From JAKSSM01 sp045629065 (GTDB lineage: Bacteria > Bacillota > Clostridia > Peptostreptococcales > Anaerovoracaceae), in contig JAZQQK010000049.1 of the NCBI GenBank assembly GCA_045629065.1, positions 1-26,723 on the forward strand: DNA of 26,723 bases, in the 5' to 3' direction. The translations under genes and the position numbers were made by a program. Below, one piece after another: positions 1 to 6,441 of the stretch. The notes beneath the pieces were generated by a model. That model was not told where the DNA came from. It made no database searches and saw only the letters and a program-made list of their open reading frames with translations. Numbering within the stretch: position 1 is the stretch's first letter; each line of letters starts with the position of its first letter.

Positions 1-1000
1 ACACATCGCCGCCAGATTCTTCGCACGCAATGGACATTTCCATAATGCCACCAGGAGCCACAGCGAAGAAACTTTCTAACCAAGGCATTTTTGTGGTCTT
101 ATGTAATAACTTAGCACCAACAATTGTTAATACGATAGTCAAAACGCTTATTAGAACTAATGGAATCAGGAGCACTTTGAAGTTAGCCAAGCTTTCACGA
201 GTGACTTTGCTACCGATTAAAACGCCGGCCAATACTTGAACGAATAACTTAAGGGATGGTTTGTAGTGTACTCCACCTTTCCACATTGAATAGGCACCGC
301 CTATTAGTGCTCCACCAATTAACATGCCTGCAGAAAAACCGAGTTTTAAAAAGATTATTCCTCCTAGTACACAAGAACCGTAGAAACCCAAACATCTTAA
401 TATGTAATTAATTATAGGTTCATTCTCTTTGCGCTTGACATTTGCCTCAATCAAGAAGGTATGATCATCACCTTTTACATTAGCATTGCTTAATATATTT
501 GACGATGGATTAATATACTTTTTAGCTAGTGACGGCACGACAGAAACGATTGCTATTACTCGGAAAATTTGTATTATTGCAACATACGAAATACAAGCAT
601 CATAATCCATCGCTATGATTGCAATATCTGTTGCACCGCCAGGAGCAGCACTGAAGAGGGCGGTAGGCACATCTAATTCTGTAAGCAAGATAAATGAGCC
701 GCCAACGATTATGTTATAGGCAAGCGAAAATAGAAGAATGAAAATAATTGGTCTGGCGAGCCTTTTCATAGCTTCAAAGTTTTCACGCCTAAAACTAGCG
801 GCTACATTTATACCTAAAAAGGTTTGAATTAATGGCTTCAAATCGCTATAAAAATAACCTATATTGAATACCAAATTAAATACTATGACACCTAAAAGTG
901 ATCCCACTAAACCCCCAGCGGGTACTTTAAGTTTTTGAAGTATATAACCACAAGCAGTGGCTACTGCTAATGTAAGAATAAAGTGAATAAAGTTTTCCAT
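1..1000 (-). CDS. AbrB-family membrane transporter (partial, C-terminus off the window)
   Basis: This frame is open from the ATG at 1000 to the left edge and encodes at least 333 residues. It is a polytopic membrane protein with two internally repeated halves. Each half carries the signature of the AbrB duplication family (formerly 'putative ammonia monooxygenase'): APGGATDIAIIAMDYD in the first half and APGGIMEMSIACEESGG in the second. The usual family length is about 350-370 residues, so little is missing. The start is supported by a TGAGGT ribosome binding site 7 nt upstream on the minus strand (1007-1012). The transported substrate is unknown for most of the family. The gene is transcribed divergently from the lyase/TctCBA operon. 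It has its own sigma-54-type promoter in the shared intergenic region, which suggests co-regulation with that operon. Family assignment is firm; function is inferred. Confidence 0.88.
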   Translation of the reverse strand, partial: MENFIHFILTLAVATACGYILQKLKVPAGGLVGSLLGVIVFNLVFNIGYFYSDLKPLIQTFLGINVAASFRRENFEAMKRLARPIIFILLFSLAYNIIVGGSFILLTELDVPTALFSAAPGGATDIAIIAMDYDACISYVAIIQIFRVIAIVSVVPSLAKKYINPSSNILSNANVKGDDHTFLIEANVKRKENEPIINYILRCLGFYGSCVLGGIIFLKLGFSAGMLIGGALIGGAYSMWKGGVHYKPSLKLFVQVLAGVLIGSKVTRESLANFKVLLIPLVLISVLTIVLTIVGAKLLHKTTKMPWLESFFAVAPGGIMEMSIACEESGGDV

Positions 1001-1024
1001 GATATTACCTCAATAATATTTACT

Positions 1025-1041
1025 TGCTTAAATCGTGCCAA
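1025..1041 (-). promoter_or_regulatory. Sigma-54 (-24/-12) promoter for the AbrB-family gene
   Basis: Read on the minus strand the sequence is TTGGCACGATTTAAGCA. This matches the sigma-54 consensus TTGGCACG-N4-TTGC-W, with the invariant GG (1039-1038) and GC (1027-1026) separated by exactly 10 nt. The predicted transcript start is near 1014, leaving a short leader that still contains the TGAGGT ribosome binding site before the ATG at 1000. Confidence 0.75.
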
Positions 1042-1135
1042 TAATACAGAAGAATAAATACAGTGGTATATTCTATGATAACACTAATGCAAGAGGAACC
1101 GTTATAAATACAAAAAACAGTAGGCCGTGAGCGTA

Positions 1136-1152
1136 TGTTTAATAATTAAACA
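1136..1152. promoter_or_regulatory. Palindromic operator 1 (candidate enhancer site)
   Basis: TGTTTAATAATTAAACA is a perfect 8-bp inverted repeat around one central A. A copy differing at a single position lies in front of the sigma-54 activator gene (6356-6372). This makes it the best candidate for that protein's recognition site. Confidence 0.65.
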
Positions 1153-1156
1153 CATA

Positions 1157-1183
1157 TGTTAAAACGATAAACGTTTTTTAACA
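1157..1183. promoter_or_regulatory. Palindromic operator 2 (candidate enhancer site)
   Basis: The left arm TGTTAAAACG (1157-1166) faces the right arm CGTTTTTTAACA (1172-1183), an imperfect inverted repeat with TGTTAA/TTAACA ends. Its centre is about 26 nt from that of operator 1, between two and three helical turns. A further palindrome, TGTATACA with a trailing AACATACA, follows at 1193-1207 and may be a third site. Confidence 0.5.
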
Positions 1184-1244
1184 CACAAATACTGTATACA
1201 CAACATACACCTTAAGAAGGCCTACAAATTCTCAAATAAGATAT

Positions 1245-1261
1245 TTGGCACGCTTTATGCG
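1245..1261 (+). promoter_or_regulatory. Sigma-54 (-24/-12) promoter for the lyase/TctCBA operon
   Basis: The sequence is TTGGCACGCTTTATGCG. The GG at 1247-1248 and the GC at 1259-1260 are spaced by exactly 10 nt. It is nearly the same as the minus-strand promoter at 1025-1041. The expected transcript start is near 1272, about 50 nt before the first gene. A PrpR-type sigma-54 activator is encoded downstream at 6442. Confidence 0.8.
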
Positions 1262-1323
1262 GATAACAATATCAGTCAAAATGATAAAGGTGTAAATCGA
1301 TATGAAAGAGGAGGATAGATAAT

Positions 1324-2187
1324 ATGAACACTGCTCAAATGTTTAGAGAAAGACTTAGCAAGCCAGGAATTGTAGTTTCTGCTGGAATCTATGATGGCGT
1401 TTCTGCTAGAATCGTAAATTCATTAGGATTCGAAACAGCTTATTTAACTGGATATGGCGTTTCTGCTACTTTGCTTGGTCAGCCAGACTACGGCATGATT
1501 ACTCTAACAGAAATTGCAAATCATATTCATAACTTGACTAAGGTTATGGACATTCCACTCATCTGTGATGGTGATGCTGGATATGGCAATGCATTAAATG
1601 TAAAAAGGACTATTGAAGAATTTGAAGCTGCAGGTGCTGCAGCAATTCAACTTGAAGATCAGCTTTATCCAAAGAGATGTGGTCATATGGAAAACAAGCG
1701 CTGCATCGATTTAGAGGAGAATGTAAAGAAAATCGAGATGGCTGCAGACACAAGAAAGGATATGCTTATCATAGCTCGAACAGATGCTAGAGCACCTTTA
1801 GGCTTAGATGAAGCTATCAAGAGAGCAAAAGCTTATAAAAAAGCTGGAGCTGATATCATATTTGTAGAAGCTCCTCAATCAGTTGATGAACTCAAGAGGG
1901 TAGCTGACGAGGTAGAAGGACCTTTAATGGCTAATATGGTTGAAAGTGGCAAGACTCCATTATTAACAAATAAAGAACTCGAGAATCTTGGCTACAAGTT
2001 TGTAATTTATCCTGTAACTGGTTTATATGCAGCAGTTAAAGGTATGACTGATTGTTACAAACAATTATTAGCAGATGATACATCTGCTACATTCTTAGAT
2101 AAAGTTGTTCAGTTCCCAGAATTCAATAAACTTATTGGACTCGATGAAATGAAGGCTTTAGAAAAGAAGTATGCGCCTAGAGACTAG
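1324..2187 (+). CDS. Isocitrate lyase/PEP mutase-family lyase 1 (2,3-dimethylmalate/methylisocitrate lyase-like)
   Basis: The 287-residue protein belongs to the isocitrate lyase/phosphoenolpyruvate mutase superfamily, whose lyases split 2-hydroxy-dicarboxylates into a 2-oxoacid and a carboxylate using Mg2+. Visible active-site elements are D82 and D84 in CDGDAGYGNA, E111-D112, the catalytic loop KRCGH (117-121) with Cys119, and R152 in ARTDARAPLGLDEA. That last segment and FVEAPQSVDELK resemble the petal death protein/2,3-dimethylmalate lyase branch more than PrpB. The start has AGAGGAGG at about 8 nt. It is the first gene of the sigma-54 operon and is followed after 77 nt by the solute receptor TctC. 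The reaction type is confident. The substrate (dimethylmalate, citramalate, methylisocitrate or another) is not determined. Confidence 0.85.
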   Translation: MNTAQMFRERLSKPGIVVSAGIYDGVSARIVNSLGFETAYLTGYGVSATLLGQPDYGMITLTEIANHIHNLTKVMDIPLICDGDAGYGNALNVKRTIEEFEAAGAAAIQLEDQLYPKRCGHMENKRCIDLEENVKKIEMAADTRKDMLIIARTDARAPLGLDEAIKRAKAYKKAGADIIFVEAPQSVDELKRVADEVEGPLMANMVESGKTPLLTNKELENLGYKFVIYPVTGLYAAVKGMTDCYKQLLADDTSATFLDKVVQFPEFNKLIGLDEMKALEKKYAPRD

Positions 2188-2264
2188 GCAATAACAAGTT
2201 GTAATTCATTGTATTTGAAAATAAATGATGAGTTAAAATTTAGAAGAAAGAAAGGAAGAAAACA

Positions 2265-3260
2265 ATGAAAAAAGTATTAGTATTGTTACTCACTTTAACA
2301 CTTGTATTCTGTATGTTCGCGTGCGGCGACAAAGAACAACAAGCGGGAAATGAAGGTTGGCAAGTTCCATCCTCATTCACATTCCAAGCTTCTGCCGATG
2401 TAGGAAGCGGATTCGACACATCTGCTAGAGCATTCGCTAAGGGCTTTGCTGACACTGGTATCGTTACTCAACCTATTAAGATTACTAACGTAGCTGGTGG
2501 TGCTGGTGCCGTTGGTTTTGCTCAATTTGGTAAGAACGAAGTAGGTAAGGATGACATCCTCTGTGCTATTTCTGGTGGTTCCTCAACAGCTTCCATCATT
2601 AACCAGTGGGAATTCACTCCAACTGACTTCACTCCAGTTGCTATCATGATTAAGGACTTCTCAGCTTGCGCTACAGCTCCTGACAACCCTAAGACTACAG
2701 ACTTAGCTACAGTTGTTGCTGCTATGCAAAAGGACCCTACATCAGTTGTATGGGGCGGCTCTGCACCTCCTGATCTTGACTACTTAGCAAACGTTATGTT
2801 CTTCAACGAAATCGGTGTTGATGTTGCAAAAGTTGAATATGTAACATATGACGATGGTGGAGAATTAATTCCAGCACTTATGGGACATCACATTGACTGC
2901 GCATTCTCAGGCGTTGGTGAATATGGTCAGTATGTAGAATCTAACACATTAAAGATTTTAGGTGTTGCATCAATGAACAGACTTGGTGGAACATATGCTA
3001 ACTGCCCAACATTTGCAGAGCAAGGTTATAGCTTTGAAATGTGTGCTTACAGAGGAATGGCTGGTCCAGTTGATATGCCTCAGGAAGCACTTGAATGGTG
3101 GCAAGACAAGTTTGAACAACTTGCTAAGACAAAGGAATTCCAGGATATCTGCGCTGGTTATTCATGGACAGTAGACTGTGTAACAGATGGTATTGACAAG
3201 TACTTAGCTGATTACAGAGATAACTGCTTAGATGCAATGAGATCTGCTGGTGTTTATTAA
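2265..3260 (+). CDS. tctC: TctC/Bug-family tricarboxylate-binding lipoprotein of a TTT transporter
   Basis: This 331-residue extracytoplasmic solute receptor starts with a lipoprotein signal, MKKVLVLLLTLTLVFCMFAC. Cys20 is the predicted lipidated residue, followed by a Gly/Asp/Lys/Gln-rich linker. The mature part has the TctC/Bug pattern: an early polar ligand-binding strand around residues 40-60 with SADVGSGFDTSARAFAKGF, then VAGGAGAVGFAQFG, and later LMGHHIDCAFSGVGEY. It delivers a carboxylate to the TctA/TctB membrane unit encoded immediately downstream, and a Gram-positive cell would anchor it to the outer face of the membrane. The start has an AAAGGAAG site upstream. No terminator separates it from lyase 1. 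Ligand identity cannot be read, although Bug proteins bind organic acids. Confidence 0.88.
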   Translation: MKKVLVLLLTLTLVFCMFACGDKEQQAGNEGWQVPSSFTFQASADVGSGFDTSARAFAKGFADTGIVTQPIKITNVAGGAGAVGFAQFGKNEVGKDDILCAISGGSSTASIINQWEFTPTDFTPVAIMIKDFSACATAPDNPKTTDLATVVAAMQKDPTSVVWGGSAPPDLDYLANVMFFNEIGVDVAKVEYVTYDDGGELIPALMGHHIDCAFSGVGEYGQYVESNTLKILGVASMNRLGGTYANCPTFAEQGYSFEMCAYRGMAGPVDMPQEALEWWQDKFEQLAKTKEFQDICAGYSWTVDCVTDGIDKYLADYRDNCLDAMRSAGVY

Positions 3261-3291
3261 TCTATAGATTAGAAGTAAACGCAAATAATAT

Positions 3292-3317
3292 TGCCCTTGC
3301 ACGAAAGTGCAAGGGCA
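3292..3317 (+). other. Strong intercistronic stem-loop between tctC and tctB
   Basis: An 11-bp perfect stem (TGCCCTTGCAC / GTGCAAGGGCA) is closed by a GAAA tetraloop. No U-tract follows, so it is not a standard terminator. Its position behind the binding-protein gene suggests 3'-end protection or partial termination, raising receptor levels above the membrane subunits. Confidence 0.7.
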
Positions 3318-3336
3318 GATCACTAGGAGTAAAACA

Positions 3337-3819
3337 ATGAAGAAAAATTTATTGTACGAGGTGTATGTGGAACTGTTCCTACTTGCTTTAGGAGCTTTCT
3401 ATTTAGGAACTGCATTTAGTATTAAGGAATCTTCACTTAAACTTAATGACACAAACTTACCTCCAAAATTCTATCCTATTCTTGTTGGATCTGCATGGGT
3501 ATTATCTGTTTTATTCGTACTCATTAAATCAATTATCAAATACAAGAAATGCGAGGATGATGGTCAACCTGCAAAATTAAAATTCGTTCCAAAGAACGTT
3601 TTAGTTGCTTCAGGTGCATTTATTCTCTATATTGTAGGACTTTACCTTATCGGTTTCATCCCATCAAATATTTTATTTACAATGGGAATTCTTACATATC
3701 TACAGAAAGAAAAATGGAAAGCTAATTTAATATACACAATAATATTCACGGCTATTGTGTTTGTATTGTTTAACTTTGTATTAACGATATATCTGCCAGA
3801 AGGCTTGATTTTTAGATAG
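3337..3819 (+). CDS. tctB: TctB-family small membrane subunit of TTT transporter
   Basis: The 160-residue integral membrane protein has about four hydrophobic segments, beginning ELFLLALGAFYLGTAF, ILVGSAWVLSVLFVL, VLVASGAFILYIVGLYLIGF and IIFTAIVFVLFNFVLTIYL. This is the standard layout of the small TctB subunit. I place the start at the ATG at 3337, which has AGGAG 7 nt upstream. An in-frame GTG at 3307 lies inside the stem of the intercistronic hairpin and is unlikely. The gene ends 9 nt before tctA, with the tctA ribosome binding site overlapping its stop codon, so the two are probably translationally linked. Assignment rests on size, topology and position between tctC and tctA. Confidence 0.85.
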   Translation: MKKNLLYEVYVELFLLALGAFYLGTAFSIKESSLKLNDTNLPPKFYPILVGSAWVLSVLFVLIKSIIKYKKCEDDGQPAKLKFVPKNVLVASGAFILYIVGLYLIGFIPSNILFTMGILTYLQKEKWKANLIYTIIFTAIVFVLFNFVLTIYLPEGLIFR

Positions 3820-3828
3820 GAGGACAAC

Positions 3829-5358
3829 ATGTTAGAAAACTTATTAATAGGTGTTCAAACCGTAATTGTTCCAATCAATCTTGCTTTCATTTTGGGCGGA
3901 GTAATTATTGGTCAAGTTGTTGGTATTTTACCTGGCTTAGGCCCTGTTGTAACAATAGCAGTATTGTTACCATTTATGTATCACCTTGACGCAACACCTG
4001 CGTTAATGGCATTATGCGGTATTTATTATGGTTCTCAATTTGGAGGAGCCATTTCATCTATCTTAGTTAATGCACCCGGAACTGAATCTGCAGTTATAAC
4101 TTGTCTTGACGGATATCCAATGGCAAAGAAGGGGCGTGCTGGAGAGGCACTAGCTACGGCTGCTATGTCATCATTCGTCGGTGGCATTATAGCTACAATT
4201 TTGTTCATAGCATTAGCACAAGGATTATCAAAACTTATCGTATCATTCGGAGCACCAGAATACTTAGCACTTATGATTTTCGCTTTGATTTGTATTGCTG
4301 GTATCAGTGAGGGCTCATCAAAGAGCAAGGTATTTGTTAGTATTTGTATGGGCTTGGCTGTAGGTACAGTTGGTATGGATATAGTAACTGGTACACCTAG
4401 ATTCAATTACGGTTCATTCATGTTAATGGATGGTATTGATTTCGTAGTAGTTGCTATTGGTTTATATGCTTTTGCAGAAGTATTAAAGAATCTTCGCAAA
4501 AAAGACGAAAGAACGGAAGAATCAACAATCGCCGTACAGGACAAGGTTAAGATTTCTTTCAAACAAATGGTTAAATTTATTCCACTTTGGATCAGACAAG
4601 GAATCATCGGTTTCGTACTTGGCGTATTCCCTGGAATCGGTGCTGGAACATCAACTCCTTTAGCATATATGATGGAAAGAGGAATAGATAGAAAAAATCC
4701 TAATTGGGGAGAAGGCGAACCCAAGGGTGTTGCTGCACCTGAGTGTTCCAATAATGCTTGCTCCATTGGCGCTTTAGTACCTATGCTTACTATGGGTATT
4801 CCAGGCTCAGGTACTGCTGCTATCATGCTTTCTGCGATGATGGTATTAGGCGTAACACCTGGACCAACATTGATTAAAACTAACCCTTCACTTTTCTGGG
4901 GTCTCGCAGTTTCTTTCTTAGTTGGATCATTAATTCTATTGGTTGTAAATTTACCACTTGTAAAATATTGCATTAAGATTGTTCAACTTCCACCTACATT
5001 CTTATTTATGTCAGTTTGGATTTTGGCAATTGTTGGTGCATTCAGCTGCAACAATAGAATATTCGATGTTTCACTAATCTTTATTTTCTCTTTACTTAGC
5101 TTAGCAATGAATGCTGCAAAGTTCCCACTTTCACCATTCTTAATTGCTACTCTTCTTGGCGATATGATCGAAAAGAACTTAAATAGAACAGCAGTAATGT
5201 GTCATAGAAACATAATAGAATTTGTTTCAAGACCTTATGTAGCAGTTTTACTAGTAATGTGTGTTCTAGTTTTAGTTCTTCCACCAATTATCAAGAAGAT
5301 ATCTGCTAAAAAAGATGCAAAAATAGCACAAGCCGCTGGAAACGCTGCTGAACAATAG
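3829..5358 (+). CDS. tctA: TctA-family large membrane subunit of TTT transporter
   Basis: The 509-residue, highly hydrophobic protein has about a dozen membrane segments and the duplicated Gly/Pro-rich signatures of TctA: GQVVGILPGLGPVVT near the N-terminus and GFVLGVFPGIGAGTST in the second half. It also has NAPGTESAVITCLDGYPMAKKG and TMGIPGSGTAAIM. It forms the cation-coupled permease core of the tripartite tricarboxylate transporter with TctB, fed by TctC. The length is typical for the family (about 500). AGGAGG precedes the ATG by 5-6 nt. The C-terminus ends in a short polar Ala/Lys tail. Lyase 2 follows in the same direction, separated by a hairpin-containing gap. Confidence 0.93.
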   Translation: MLENLLIGVQTVIVPINLAFILGGVIIGQVVGILPGLGPVVTIAVLLPFMYHLDATPALMALCGIYYGSQFGGAISSILVNAPGTESAVITCLDGYPMAKKGRAGEALATAAMSSFVGGIIATILFIALAQGLSKLIVSFGAPEYLALMIFALICIAGISEGSSKSKVFVSICMGLAVGTVGMDIVTGTPRFNYGSFMLMDGIDFVVVAIGLYAFAEVLKNLRKKDERTEESTIAVQDKVKISFKQMVKFIPLWIRQGIIGFVLGVFPGIGAGTSTPLAYMMERGIDRKNPNWGEGEPKGVAAPECSNNACSIGALVPMLTMGIPGSGTAAIMLSAMMVLGVTPGPTLIKTNPSLFWGLAVSFLVGSLILLVVNLPLVKYCIKIVQLPPTFLFMSVWILAIVGAFSCNNRIFDVSLIFIFSLLSLAMNAAKFPLSPFLIATLLGDMIEKNLNRTAVMCHRNIIEFVSRPYVAVLLVMCVLVLVLPPIIKKISAKKDAKIAQAAGNAAEQ

Positions 5359-5379
5359 TATGAAAGTATGAAAGGAGAA

Positions 5380-5399
5380 GCATTGCAAATATGCAATGC
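5380..5399 (+). other. Hairpin between Shine-Dalgarno and start region of lyase 2
   Basis: GCATTGCA (5380-5387) and TGCAATGC (5392-5399) form a perfect 8-bp stem with loop AATA. It lies directly downstream of AAAGGAG (5371-5377). It includes the first candidate start ATG at 5396 and places the second candidate ATG at 5411 just 3' of the stem. Confidence 0.65.
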
Positions 5400-6280
5400 G
5401 AATAACTAATATGGGAAATGGTAAAAAGCTTAGAGACTTGCTTGCTCGTGATGGTATATTAGTAGTACCAGGCGCATTTGGACCAATCTGTGGTATCATT
5501 GCCGAAAAAAATGGAATGGAAAGTTTATATATGAGCGGTTATGGTGTAGCTGCTTTTAGATGTGGCTTCCCAGATGTAGGTCTTATGGCTTATAACGAAA
5601 GCTTGGAAAATGCTAGAGCGACTTGCAATGTAACAAATTTGCCTGTAATCTTTGATATTGATAATGGCTTTGGAAACGCTGTAACAATTCAGAGAACAGT
5701 TAGAGATTTTATCGCTGCTGGTGCAGCTGGACTTCAGATCGAAGACCAAGTGTGGCCAAAGAGATGTGGACACATGGAAGGCAAGGAATTAATCAGTGCT
5801 GAAGAAATGGTTCAAAAGATTAAGTCCGCATGCGATGCTAGACAGGATAAGGATGTTGTAATTATCGCTAGATGTGATGCTAATGCTGTTTATGGATTCG
5901 ATGAGACAATCAGAAGATTGAACATGTATGGAGATGCTGGTGCGGATATTTTATTCTTTGAAGCACCTACTTCAATTGAACAAATGGAAAAGATTCCTAA
6001 ACTCTTAAATAAGCCAGCATTTATCAATATGTCTGAAGGCGCAAAAACACCTATTCTTCCAAACAAGAAGCTCGAAGAAATGGGTTATAAAGTTGCGTTC
6101 TGGCCTTCAATTGCAACATGGAGTGCTGCATTAGCAATTGAGAATATGTACAAGATTCTCAAAGAAAATGATACTACTGAAGGCAACTTTGATAAGCTTT
6201 ATGATTTCAATGAGTTTAACAAGTTAATGGGACTTCAAGAAATTTATGACTTATACAAGAAGTACGATTATAAGAAATAA
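5396..6280 (+). CDS. Isocitrate lyase/PEP mutase-family lyase 2
   Basis: This is a second member of the superfamily, up to 294 residues, roughly 40% similar by eye to lyase 1 and in the same operon. Conserved elements are FDIDNGFGNA with two metal-site acidic residues, QIEDQVWPKRCGHMEGK with the catalytic Cys loop, and FFEAPTSIEQMEK. It differs from lyase 1 at ARCDA (Cys where lyase 1 has ARTDA). It also differs in the N-terminal pocket, VPGAFGPICGII against SAGIYDGVSARI, so a different substrate or stereoisomer is plausible. The start is uncertain: ATG 5396 sits inside a hairpin and 18 nt from the nearest Shine-Dalgarno, whereas ATG 5411 (MGNGKKLRDLL) aligns better with lyase 1. A terminator follows at 6290. 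Confidence 0.83.
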   Translation: MRITNMGNGKKLRDLLARDGILVVPGAFGPICGIIAEKNGMESLYMSGYGVAAFRCGFPDVGLMAYNESLENARATCNVTNLPVIFDIDNGFGNAVTIQRTVRDFIAAGAAGLQIEDQVWPKRCGHMEGKELISAEEMVQKIKSACDARQDKDVVIIARCDANAVYGFDETIRRLNMYGDAGADILFFEAPTSIEQMEKIPKLLNKPAFINMSEGAKTPILPNKKLEEMGYKVAFWPSIATWSAALAIENMYKILKENDTTEGNFDKLYDFNEFNKLMGLQEIYDLYKKYDYKK

Positions 6281-6289
6281 TTAAAGTTC

Positions 6290-6323
6290 AAAAAGTCCGC
6301 TACAAAATGTAGCGGACTTTTTT
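6290..6323 (+). terminator. Intrinsic terminator of the lyase/TctCBA operon
   Basis: AAAAAGTCCGCTACA pairs with TGTAGCGGACTTTTT around an AAA loop, giving a 15-bp stem that runs into a T-tract (6318-6323). It ends the five-gene operon 10 nt after lyase 2 and isolates it from the regulator gene. Confidence 0.92.
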
Positions 6324-6355
6324 GAAGTTTATAGCATTAAAAAATGTTAATTTGC

Positions 6356-6372
6356 TGTTTAATAATTATACA
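6356..6372. promoter_or_regulatory. Operator copy in the activator's own promoter
   Basis: TGTTTAATAATTATACA matches the perfect palindrome at 1136-1152 at 16 of 17 positions. It is flanked by partial copies of the half-site (TGTTAA at 6345, TGTTTTAAAA at 6377). It lies just upstream of the probable -35 region of the regulator gene, a position suited to autoregulation. Confidence 0.6.
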
Positions 6373-6376
6373 AAAC

Positions 6377-6406
6377 TGTTTTAAAATTTAAATTTAGTGG
6401 TAAAAT
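6377..6406 (+). promoter_or_regulatory. Probable housekeeping promoter of the activator gene
   Basis: TAAAAT at 6401-6406 is preceded by TGG, an extended -10 element. The -35 region near 6377 (TGTTTT) is weak, 18 nt away. The predicted start is near 6413 and AGAGGGAG lies just before the ATG at 6442. No sigma-54 pattern is present here. Confidence 0.45.
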
Positions 6407-6441
6407 ATTAGCACAAATCATAAAACGAGAGGGAGAAGAAT

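Larger units (their letters stand above)
1001..1323. promoter_or_regulatory. Divergent regulatory region between abrB-like gene and lyase operon
   Basis: This 323-nt gene-free stretch separates two divergent transcription units. It contains a sigma-54-type promoter at each end pointing outward (1025-1041 minus, 1245-1261 plus) and a palindrome-rich centre (1136-1207), with AT-rich DNA between. The palindromes are roughly 100-130 nt from the plus-strand transcription start and 130-155 nt from the minus-strand start. That is the usual range for enhancer sites of sigma-54 activators. Confidence 0.75.

Noticed and set aside
30..239. Plus-strand open frame of 69 residues at the left edge
   Set aside because: It lies antisense inside the clear minus-strand AbrB-family gene and has no ribosome binding site.
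1001..1323. Riboswitch or small gene in the divergent region
   Set aside because: No open frame with a ribosome binding site and no known riboswitch core; promoter and operator elements explain most of the conserved-looking sequence.
3292..3317. Intercistronic hairpin as an intrinsic terminator
   Set aside because: No T-tract follows the stem and tctB/tctA have no promoter of their own that I can see.
3307..3336. Upstream GTG start for tctB adding ten residues
   Set aside because: The GTG is the first base triplet of the right arm of a stable hairpin, and the ATG at 3337 has a properly spaced AGGAG.
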